Source: an uncultured Haloferula sp. | GTDB taxonomy: Bacteria; Verrucomicrobiota; Verrucomicrobiae; Verrucomicrobiales; Akkermansiaceae | DNA: 11,845 bases | Reading direction: 5' to 3' | Assembly: GCA_946481625.1 (NCBI GenBank) | Contig: CAMLOZ010000040.1 | Coordinates: forward strand, 1-11,845 | Shown: in pieces, positions 1 through 10,300 of the stretch | How positions within the stretch are numbered: the stretch's first letter is position 1 | How the letters are laid out: each line of letters begins with the position of its first letter | The notes under the pieces: generated by a model | Seen by the model: only the letters and a program-made list of their open reading frames with translations | Told to the model about the DNA's origin: nothing | Databases searched by the model: none | Program-made: the position numbers and the translations under genes

Positions 1-3258
<3,258 letters not shown>

Positions 3259-3348
3259 CGCGACCCGGGCCGGGATACCTTCGGGCAAGGACTCGCGATT
3301 CGTGCTTTGCCTTTCTCCGTCTCCAGTCGAGCCTCTGGAAAACCACGG

Positions 3349-4746
3349 ATGCCCGGAAAGCCATCAGGAGAAAAGAACGCGGCAGCAAGCGGCTGGCTCG
3401 GCGATTATTTCCGCAGCCACCAGTACTGGTTCTACGCGCGCGGCACCGCCCTGAATTACTTCCTGCGCCGCCGCATCCGCCCGTCCGGGATCGGTCTCCT
3501 GATGGTCATCGTGGTTGCCACCGGAGCCGCGGCCGGCAGTGCGGAACCGCCGGTGTTCCAGACCTTCTCGCTCGCCTGCGGACTGGCGCTTGTCGCGATG
3601 GTCTCGGTCCTCTTTCGCCGGGCAAAGGTCGAGGCGGTCCGCGAAATGCCCGCCCATGCCACCGCTGGCCAGGGATTCACCTACCACGTCAGCCTGCGGA
3701 ACCGGCGGGGGAAGGACCTCAAGCGCTTCGAGTTGATCGAAACCCCCGCCGACCCGCGGCCTTCGGAAGACCTTTTCATCACCAGCCGCGAGCCGGGCGA
3801 GGAGAAGCGCAATTTCTACGACCGCTGGCTCGCCTACTACCGCTGGAGTTGGCTCTGCGAAACCCGCCGTCTCTTCGAAGGCGGGAAGAGCACGATGGTC
3901 GACCGCGTGAAGGGCAACACCACGGTGAAGGTGCCGGTCTCGATGGTGCCCCGCCGCCGCGGGCTGATCCGCCTGAATGACCTGCGGGTCGCGCTTCCCG
4001 ATCCGCTCGGCCTCTTCCAGCGCTGCCGCAGGGTGCCCGCGCCCCCGGCAAGCCTTGCCGTGCTGCCGAAGCGCTACCCTTTGCCCCGCTTCGAGCTTCC
4101 CGGCAGCGCGCGCTTCCAGCCGGGCGGGGAGGCTACCGCCCGCCATGCCGGGGCCACTGGCGAATTCACCGGCCTGCGCGACTACCAGCCGGGTGATCCG
4201 CTCCGGCTCATCCATTGGCCCACCTGGGCGCGCACCGGCAAGCCGGTCGTGAAGGAGCTCGAGGACACCTTCTTCCCGCGCCACGGCCTGATCCTCGATA
4301 CCTTCCCGGTACCGGGCGATGACGCCCTCTTCGAGGATGCCGTCTCGGTCGCCGCGTCCTTCGTCGTCGCGGTCGATGCCCGTGAATCCCTCATCGACCT
4401 GATGTTCATCGCGGGCCACGAGCGGGTGGTGACGGCAGGGCAGGGGATCGCCCGTTCCGAGACCCTGCTTGAAGTCCTTGCAGGCGTCGAAAGCTCGCCG
4501 CGGGAAGACTTCGATTCGCTCTCGAAGCTGGTCCAGCGCCATGCCGATGACCTCGCCGGCTGCCTCTGCGTCTTCTCCGGGTGGTCGAAGAGCCGCGCCC
4601 GGCTCCTCCAGCGCCTCAACCGTGCCGGCATCGAAACCTCCGCCGTGGTCATTTGCCGCGAGAAACCCGCCGCCATGCCGCGCTGCCACTTCCTCCGCAC
4701 CGGCGATCTCGCCAACGACCTGATGAAGCTCCCGCGCCAGCTCTGA
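3349..4746 (+). CDS. DUF58 family membrane-anchored protein
   Basis: A 465-residue protein of the DUF58 family, usually found beside MoxR AAA+ ATPases and transglutaminase-like proteins and thought to act in envelope-linked assembly or stress roles; its exact job is unknown. Two adjacent membrane helices lie at about residues 46-65 and 70-89. Next comes a beta-rich region ending in the family's usual PRRRGLIRLNDLRVALPDPLGLF, written here in part: PRRRGLIRL then DPLGLF. The diagnostic DUF58 signature follows at about 271-305: GEFTGLRDYQPGDPLRLIHW and then ARTGKPVVKELE. A vWA-like fold follows, with LILDTFP around Asp317 where a full MIDAS would read DxSxS, so metal binding looks degenerate. 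I chose the ATG at 3349 because GGAAAA (3337-3342) sits 6 bases upstream; a TTG at 3307 would add 14 residues. It starts 90 bases after carB and is followed by a transglutaminase gene across a repeat-filled gap. Family assignment is firm; partner and function are inferred. Confidence 0.9.
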   Translation: MPGKPSGEKNAAASGWLGDYFRSHQYWFYARGTALNYFLRRRIRPSGIGLLMVIVVATGAAAGSAEPPVFQTFSLACGLALVAMVSVLFRRAKVEAVREMPAHATAGQGFTYHVSLRNRRGKDLKRFELIETPADPRPSEDLFITSREPGEEKRNFYDRWLAYYRWSWLCETRRLFEGGKSTMVDRVKGNTTVKVPVSMVPRRRGLIRLNDLRVALPDPLGLFQRCRRVPAPPASLAVLPKRYPLPRFELPGSARFQPGGEATARHAGATGEFTGLRDYQPGDPLRLIHWPTWARTGKPVVKELEDTFFPRHGLILDTFPVPGDDALFEDAVSVAASFVVAVDARESLIDLMFIAGHERVVTAGQGIARSETLLEVLAGVESSPREDFDSLSKLVQRHADDLAGCLCVFSGWSKSRARLLQRLNRAGIETSAVVICREKPAAMPRCHFLRTGDLANDLMKLPRQL

Positions 4747-4907
4747 GCCGGAAGTTCCAAGTGAGAAGTGCCAAGTTCCAAGAAAGAGGAAATTCCAAAT
4801 CCCAAACTCGAAATTCCAATGAACCCTCTCGGAAAGCAGGCGCGGAGCGGATCCGCCATTTGCCTTTCTTGGAACTTGGCACTTAGAATTTGGAACTTCA
4901 TCCGCCG
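4747..4907. repeat. Intergenic heptamer-based imperfect inverted repeat
   Basis: The gap between the DUF58 and transglutaminase genes is dominated by two 36-base arms, 4751-4786 and 4864-4899, in inverted orientation. Aligned, they match at 31 of 36 positions: 10 matches, a 5-base mismatch block (GTGAG against ATTCT), then 21 matches. Pairing can extend inward through AAAT (4790-4793 with 4858-4861). The left side breaks into 7-base units: AAGTTCC, AAGTGAG, AAGTGCC, AAGTTCC, AAGAAAG, then AGGAAAT, TCCAAAT, CCCAAAC, TCGAAAT. The central segment also holds a perfect 10-base palindrome GCGGATCCGC at 4847-4856. Base content is lower in GC than the flanking genes. No convincing reading frame or tRNA is present. 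It may be a dispersed repeat, a transcript hairpin, or both; similar AAATTCC/AAATCCC-type intergenic repeats occur, as I recall, in Verrucomicrobia and Planctomycetes. Confidence 0.85.
4847..4856. repeat. 10-base perfect palindrome in the repeat loop
   Basis: GCGGATCCGC equals its own reverse complement. It lies in the 77-base segment between the two long inverted arms, close to the right arm. It could be incidental in GC-rich DNA, but it is the most GC-rich part of an otherwise AT-leaning element and may form the tip of a cruciform or a protein-binding core. Confidence 0.6.
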
Positions 4908-7076
4908 ATGAGCCGTCTGCCCATCCTCCTGATCACCGCCTCGCTCCTCTTCTGGGGCGGGATCACGGAGCGTTGGTTCGCCGGGATCTCCTGTGCCTTC
5001 CTGGTCCAAGCCGCGGCCTGGTCGCGGCTCCGCTGGGACTTCGGCGAGCGGGCCTCTCTGGTCGCCTGGCGTCTGTCGGTGCTCTTCCTGACGATCGGGA
5101 TCGTCCTTGTGATGATGCAGCCGGGCTCGCGCATCACCATCATGTCGCGGGTCTTCACCTGGCTGCCGGTGGTGCTCATGCCGCTGCTATTCGTGCAGAT
5201 CTACGGTACCTCTCCCTCGCTCTCGCTGAGCACCTTTTCGATGATGGTGCGGCGGAGGAAAGAACACGCCGAGAAGTACGGCCTGCCCCACCGCGATGTC
5301 CGCTTCGGCTTCGACAATGTCTACCTCTGCGCCACGCTGCTCGCTTCCTGCCTTGGAACCCACGCGGATACCCTGTGGTTCTACCCAGGGTTGGTGATCC
5401 TCGTGTCTTGGGCGATCGTCGCGAAAGCGGGAAAGGGTTGGCGCGGTGCCGGCATGGCCACCGGCTTCGCGCTGCTGATGGCCGCTGTCACGGGTATCGG
5501 CGGGCAGAAGGGGCTCTCCTCGCTCTATCACTACCTCACCATGGGGCGTGGCGGGAGCGCAGGCAGCGGTACGCAGTTGGGCGAGAGAACCACTTCTTTT
5601 GGAAATCTAGGGACGATCAAGCAATCCCCCGAAATCTACTGGCGTGTTCTTCCCGAGAAGGGCCCCTTGCCCAAGCTGTTGCGCGTGGCCTCGTACAACC
5701 GCTGGGACTCGCCGACATGGCGGGCGATCCTGCCGGAGGGGGCGGGCAGCGAGAATGCAGATTTCATTTCGCCGAACTTCCAGGATGACCCTCTGAAACC
5801 CGGGGACGAGCGCGCGGGCTATCACCTCTGCCCCCCGGATCTCGAATCCCCGGAGGCAGCGATCGGTCCGGAGCTTCCCCGCTTCCGTCTTCGTGGAGAG
5901 GTTGAGACCTCCGGACAGTTCGGCGTCCTGCCCTTGCCTGCGAATACCGCCAGTCTTCAGGAGTTCCTTGCCGCGGAGTTCGAGCGGAATTCCTTCGGCA
6001 CCTTCCGCATCGAGCCTTCCCAGCCGATCTGCGACGCCCGCGTCTTGTGGCACGACAGCTTCGCCACCGAGAAGCCGCCTTGGACTTCCATCATCAAGAA
6101 GCAGCAACGGCAGGTCGAGATCCGGCCCGATACGGAGGTGCCCGACCGGGAACTGCCGGTCATCCGCAGCATCGCGGAGGAACTGGGTCTCTACGGCGGG
6201 ACCGTGGAGGAGAAGATCGCCAAGCTCTCCCGCTACTTCTCCAACAACTTCCGCTACACCCGCTACAACGCGATTCCCGGCCAGCTCAATCGTTGGATGG
6301 ACTGGGATCCCGACGTCCGCAAGTACGTCAAGGAGACGGACCGCCCCACCTATCTCGGCGTCTTCCTCGAACAGACCAAGGCGGGCCATTGCGAGTTCTT
6401 CGCCACCGCCGCCGCCCTGCTTCTCCGGGAGGCCGGGGTGCCAACCCGCTACGTCTCCGGGTTCGCCGTGGCCGAGCGGAACCCGAAAACCGGCGAGATG
6501 ATCATCCGTGGGACCCACGCCCACGCCTGGTGCCGCGCGTGGGACGAGGCGAACCAGCGCTGGCTCGATGTGGATCTTACCCCCGCGGACTGGACCGGAC
6601 TGGAAACCCAGCGGCCGGCGGCTTTCCAAGGCCTGCGGGACCGCCTCCAACTGCTGAAGGAAGACATGCTGGTGTGGCGCGACAAGCCCGGCCACATGCT
6701 CATTATCACGATCGCGATGATCGCTCCCATTGGCATCGGGCTGGCTTTCGTCGGCCGCGGTCTCTGGCGCTCGCGCAAGGTTCTGGAGACCGAGAGAAAA
6801 TCGAAATTCCGGTCCAATGTGCCCGGGACGCCTCTCTCCCTGCTTGAGAAACCGGCGCGGAAGATCCTGGGTGAGCGGCCTGCCGGAAAGCCGCTCGGCA
6901 CCTGGCTCATGCCCTTGGCCGGGCGACTGCAGAGGCCCGAATTGCTCTTGGAGGCGCTGAACCTCCATCACCGCCTGCGGTTCGATCCCGGCGAGCAAAA
7001 CCCTACCCTCATGGCCGAGCTCCAAGCCTTGGTGGCGGAGATCCGGAGCCAGCTTGGCGCCGCACGGGCCCGATAA
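4908..7076 (+). CDS. TgpA-like membrane protein with periplasmic transglutaminase domain
   Basis: A 722-residue inner-membrane protein. The N-terminal quarter holds about six membrane helices (about 4-19, 23-38, 53-70, 82-100, 142-175 as one or two, then GMATGFALLMAAVTGIGG). A large soluble domain follows, carrying the transglutaminase/papain-like core: KAGHCEFFATAAALLLREAG with Cys495, GTHAHAWCRAWD with His539, and WLDVDLTP with Asp556. A single helix at about 597-616 (HMLIITIAMIAPIGIGLAF) returns the chain to the cytoplasm, and a charged tail of about 100 residues ends the protein. This order matches the DUF3488-transglutaminase-DUF4129 layout of Pseudomonas TgpA, though the tail is not clearly DUF4129. 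An intact triad suggests catalysis, either transamidation or proteolysis; the substrate is unknown. ATG 4908 is preferred because the helix begins directly after it; TTG 4890 would place six residues inside the inverted repeat. No good ribosome site is visible, only GGAAC at 4892-4896. It is probably co-transcribed with the DUF58 gene. Confidence 0.9.
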   Translation: MSRLPILLITASLLFWGGITERWFAGISCAFLVQAAAWSRLRWDFGERASLVAWRLSVLFLTIGIVLVMMQPGSRITIMSRVFTWLPVVLMPLLFVQIYGTSPSLSLSTFSMMVRRRKEHAEKYGLPHRDVRFGFDNVYLCATLLASCLGTHADTLWFYPGLVILVSWAIVAKAGKGWRGAGMATGFALLMAAVTGIGGQKGLSSLYHYLTMGRGGSAGSGTQLGERTTSFGNLGTIKQSPEIYWRVLPEKGPLPKLLRVASYNRWDSPTWRAILPEGAGSENADFISPNFQDDPLKPGDERAGYHLCPPDLESPEAAIGPELPRFRLRGEVETSGQFGVLPLPANTASLQEFLAAEFERNSFGTFRIEPSQPICDARVLWHDSFATEKPPWTSIIKKQQRQVEIRPDTEVPDRELPVIRSIAEELGLYGGTVEEKIAKLSRYFSNNFRYTRYNAIPGQLNRWMDWDPDVRKYVKETDRPTYLGVFLEQTKAGHCEFFATAAALLLREAGVPTRYVSGFAVAERNPKTGEMIIRGTHAHAWCRAWDEANQRWLDVDLTPADWTGLETQRPAAFQGLRDRLQLLKEDMLVWRDKPGHMLIITIAMIAPIGIGLAFVGRGLWRSRKVLETERKSKFRSNVPGTPLSLLEKPARKILGERPAGKPLGTWLMPLAGRLQRPELLLEALNLHHRLRFDPGEQNPTLMAELQALVAEIRSQLGAARAR

Positions 7077-7079
7077 GCA

Positions 7080-7118
7080 CCCCAGATGGGGAGGCGCTAC
7101 AAAAATTGTTTTTTAGCC
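7080..7118 (+). terminator. Possible weak terminator after the transglutaminase gene
   Basis: Four bases after the TAA stop, CCCC (7080-7083) and GGGG (7088-7091) can pair around AGAT. Immediately after, GGC..TA and A4 (7093-7104) can pair with T4..TAGCC (7109-7118) with a two-base bulge and one mismatch; this includes the run T6 at 7109-7114. Neither is a textbook GC-rich stem followed by a U-run, so termination here is only a possibility, supported by position at the end of a gene pair. Confidence 0.3.
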
Positions 7119-7143
7119 CTGAACCGGCATAAAATGGACATCT

Positions 7144-7168
7144 ATTGCCGATTTGTCTGACAGGCAAT
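7144..7168. promoter_or_regulatory. Inverted repeat ATTGCC / GGCAAT
   Basis: ATTGCC (7144-7149) and GGCAAT (7163-7168) are perfect inverted copies around a 13-base centre that itself contains TGTCTGACA, an inner TGTC/GACA inverted repeat. It could be an operator or an RNA hairpin. It overlaps the candidate promoter at 7145-7173, which would fit a repressor site. No T-run follows, so it is unlikely to be a terminator. Confidence 0.4.
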
Positions 7169-7221
7169 AAAACTCAAATCTTGAAATAAAAAATGACAAA
7201 AGCCATCGTTGCGTTTGTCTG
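7152..7221 (+). repeat. Direct repeat TTTGTCTG, two copies 62 bases apart
   Basis: TTTGTCTG occurs at 7152-7159 and 7214-7221. Both are preceded by TTGC (7145-7148 and 7209-7212), giving TTGC-CGA-TTTGTCTG and TTGC-G-TTTGTCTG. Two similar 13-15 base words upstream of one gene may be paired regulator sites; chance in AT-rich DNA is the alternative. Confidence 0.35.
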
Positions 7222-7249
7222 TAAACCATAGATCGCATTTCATTACATG

Positions 7250-7269
7250 GATCACGATATTTAGTGATC
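7250..7269. promoter_or_regulatory. Inverted repeat GATCAC / GTGATC, 50 bases before the start codon
   Basis: GATCAC (7250-7255) and GTGATC (7264-7269) form a perfect 6-base inverted repeat around GATATTTA. It is placed where a regulator could bind or where a leader-RNA hairpin could form. The sequence shows the symmetry; a function is inferred. Confidence 0.4.
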
Positions 7270-7318
7270 AAAAGTGGAAGAGGTCGAGGGCTTGCGGACA
7301 TAGACGCCAAAAATCCCC

Positions 7319-10300
7319 ATGAGACCTCGAACTCCCGCCTCCTCACGGCATCGGAGCATCCCCGGGATGCTGCTTGCCACCCTCGCCACCCCGCTCCTGT
7401 TCTCAGCCGCGCGCGCTGATTACCAGTCGGAAATCCTGAGCGAGAACCCGCTCGCCTATTACCGCTTCAGCGACGGAGTGACCACCGACGATGTTCCTCC
7501 TCCCGCCGTCAACATCGGCAGTCTGGGAGCGTCCGGAAACGGACCCTTCAGCACCACGGTCGTGAACGACGTGGCGGGTGCGCTGATCGGAAGCGCCGAT
7601 ACCGCGCTGCAAGCCAGCGGTGCCGCCGTCTCGGTTCCTTTCAATGCCGCCCTCAACAACCAAGGCTCCTTCAGTGTCGAGGTCTGGTTGAATCCGGGTT
7701 CCATTCCCGATGCGGGCGGCCTCCTCTGCCCGATCTCATCCTGGCTGCAGGATGGCGGCGGAAACCGCGAGGGATGGCTGATCTATCACGGCGATGCCTC
7801 CACCGGCTTCAATTTCCGCACGTACAACCGGAACGGGTTGGCGGTTGCGGCCAGCATCAGCTCGGGGGCGGGGGTGACTGCAGGGCAATGGCACCATGTG
7901 GTTGCCACGTGGGACGACACCGCCGCCATCGCGAAGATCTACGTGGACGGGGTCCTGAAAGCCACCAGCCCGACCATTGCGCCCGGTGGCGGCAATTCCC
8001 GCCCCTACGATGCGAACACCACGAATCCCTTCACCATGGGAGCGCGGTCCGACGGCGGCTTCGGGTGGACGGGAAAACTCGACGAGCCCGCATACTACAA
8101 CACGGTGCTCACCGACGCGCAGATCCTCGCTCACTACAACAACGGGATCAGCCCGGCTCCTTCCCCGGGCTACAACACGCTCGTGCTCGGGAATTCCCCG
8201 GTGGGCTACTGGAGACTCAACGAGGACGTTTTCATTCCGCGCACGCCGCCGACCGCGGACAATCTCGGCACGCTGGGTAACGGTGCCGACGGCGGCTACA
8301 TGGCAGGGGCGAAGAACTCCTCCTCAGGGCCGTCGCCCGCCTCGGGCTTCGGAGGCTTCGGGGCAAACAACTCCTGCCTGACCTTGCCGGATGCCAATGG
8401 CTTCGTGACCGCCAACCAGCCGCTGCTCAACGGTCGCACCGCCTTCACGGTGATGGGCTGGATCAAGCGCGGCACCAACCACACGACCCGCGGCGGCTAC
8501 TTCGGCCAGAACGACCTGCTGGAATTCGGCGATGCCGGGAACGACGTCAACGTGGAAGCATGGGTCAACGCGGCCGGAGGCAACATCGTGCAACCCCACG
8601 GCATGGTGGATGACCAATGGACCTTCATCTGCCTTACCGGCGACGGGACCAGCAATCGGCTCTTCGTCAATGGCACCCAAGTGGGGGAGCTGAATCTCGG
8701 AGTGGCGGATTACGGAAGCTCCGCCTTCAACTTCAACATCGGCGGCGGCGGCATCTTCGGCACCGCCGGCGACTACTTCCGCGGCGAGATCGACGAGGTC
8801 GCGATCTTCGCGCATGCCGTAACGCCGGGCCGGGTCCAGCAACTCTACGCCGCCGCGCTAAGCAATGCAGGCCCCGGCCTGGTCGAGGCGTTCCCCACGG
8901 TGACGCCGCCGGGGGCCATCGTCGAAGGCAGCTCCTACACCCTGGCCATCGACGCCACGGGTTCGCCGCCTTTCACCTACCAGTGGAAACTCAATGGCAC
9001 CGACATTCCCGGAGCCACGGCAACCACCTATACGGTGACCTCGGCAGAGGCGAACACCCCGCCTTCGGCTCCATTTTCCTATTCGGTCGTCGTCAGCAAC
9101 GGTCTCGGCACCGTCAGCAGCGAGGCGACGGACGTGTACGTCACACCCACCCTCAAGTGGACCGGCACCGATCCGACCAATCCCGGCGATTGGGACATCG
9201 GCGTCTCGCAAAACTGGAAAACCTTCACCGGTGGCACGGCCTCGCTCTACGCGGATGAATATGCCGTGATTTTCGATGATACCGCCACCCTCAAGACCGT
9301 CGAGGTCACGCAAGATGTCACGCCCGCGGCGGTGACGTTCGACAACGACACCGATTTCACGATCACCGGAGCCGATTGGCTGATTGGAGGCCTCGAGGAT
9401 TCCGTCTTTTCGAAGAGCGGCACCGGCACGGTGGAGATCGGGAACTACGGCCTGTCCGTTGACAGCGTGGTGGTCAACGAAGGCGTCCTCCGTGTAGGCA
9501 ACGGCACCTCCGGGACCTTGTCGCCGATCACCGCCGTGAACATCGCGGGCGGACAACTGCAGATCAACCAGGCTCCGGGAACCCTCTACGAAAGCCCCAC
9601 CGCGATGGGAGTCGGCACGAGCCTGTCGGTCACCGGTAGCGGCGACCTCGAGATCACCGGCGCCATCACCGGTGCCCAAGTCAACGAGGTGTTTTCCCGC
9701 ACCGGCACCGTCGTCGTCCGCACTGCCAACTCCGCCGGCAAGACCGTCGCGATCAATGCCGGTACCGTCGTTTTCGACGGCAGCCAGGTTAGCAACCGCT
9801 TGGCATACAACGCGGCCGTCACGGTGAACGCGGGCGCGACGATGGAAGTCCGCGGCGTCAATGCCATCCCGGGAGGCCCGGTGAACTCCGTCGATGTGAC
9901 GCTGAACTCGGCGACGCTCGGCATCGTCTCCGGGGAAAGCCCGGGAACCGGCCCCAACGGGGAAAGCCATGCCCACCTCCGGCATCTGACGTTGAACGGA
10001 AGCCAGATCACCCTGAGCTATTCCGGCGGTGGCGGCGCTTACAACGCGGAGAGCTTCCAACTCAACGGGAATATCACCGTGGGCGGATCGGCCGCCTCGA
10101 CCATCGGCAACGGCGTCGGCGCGACCCCGGGCAATTCGGGTCTCGCATTGCTGGCGACGAATCCTTCCCCGGTGGCACCCGCGGTTCACACCTTCAACGT
10201 GGCCGACGTGGTGGCCGGCATCGCTCCGGATCTCATCATCGCCACCGAGTTGGAAAACACCGATGCCGCAGCACCGGAGTCGGTTGCCAGTTCGATCCTG

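Larger units (their letters stand above)
7119..7318 (+). promoter_or_regulatory. AT-rich upstream/leader region of the large secreted-protein gene
   Basis: The region is strikingly AT-rich against its surroundings (42 G/C in 120 bases from 7141 to 7260, counted by eye). It carries several A-tracts (7131-7134, 7169-7172, 7188-7193, 7198-7201). Candidate sigma70-type promoters include TTGTTT (7106-7111) with TAAAAT (7130-7135, spacer 18) and TTGCCG (7145-7150) with TAAAAC (7168-7173, spacer 17); neither is decisive. Either start would leave a 5' untranslated region of roughly 140-180 bases. Inverted repeats lie at 7144-7168 and 7250-7269. No Shine-Dalgarno sequence is seen close to the ATG at 7319. 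A promoter for the downstream gene is likely somewhere here; the exact one is unresolved. Confidence 0.5.

Noticed and set aside
3285..3316. Possible terminator between carB and the DUF58 gene (GGCAA paired with TTGCC, followed by TTTC)
   Set aside because: The stem is only five base pairs with a loop of about 16 bases and a broken T-run, so it cannot be separated from chance.
3364..4689. Minus-strand open frame opposite the DUF58 gene
   Set aside because: The opposite strand encodes the full DUF58 signature; the minus-strand product has no domain or credible start.
4581..4886. Small plus-strand frame running from the DUF58 gene into the inverted repeat
   Set aside because: It shadows the DUF58 frame for half its length and then translates the heptamer repeat; it has no start signal or motif.
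4751..4899. CRISPR-like or insertion-sequence reading of the repeat
   Set aside because: There are no regular spacers, no transposase frame, and no evident target duplication. The 7-base periodicity and dyad symmetry describe it better.
5607..7025. Minus-strand open frame opposite the transglutaminase gene
   Set aside because: The plus strand carries the catalytic Cys, His and Asp motifs and membrane helices in order. The minus-strand product is a compositional shadow.
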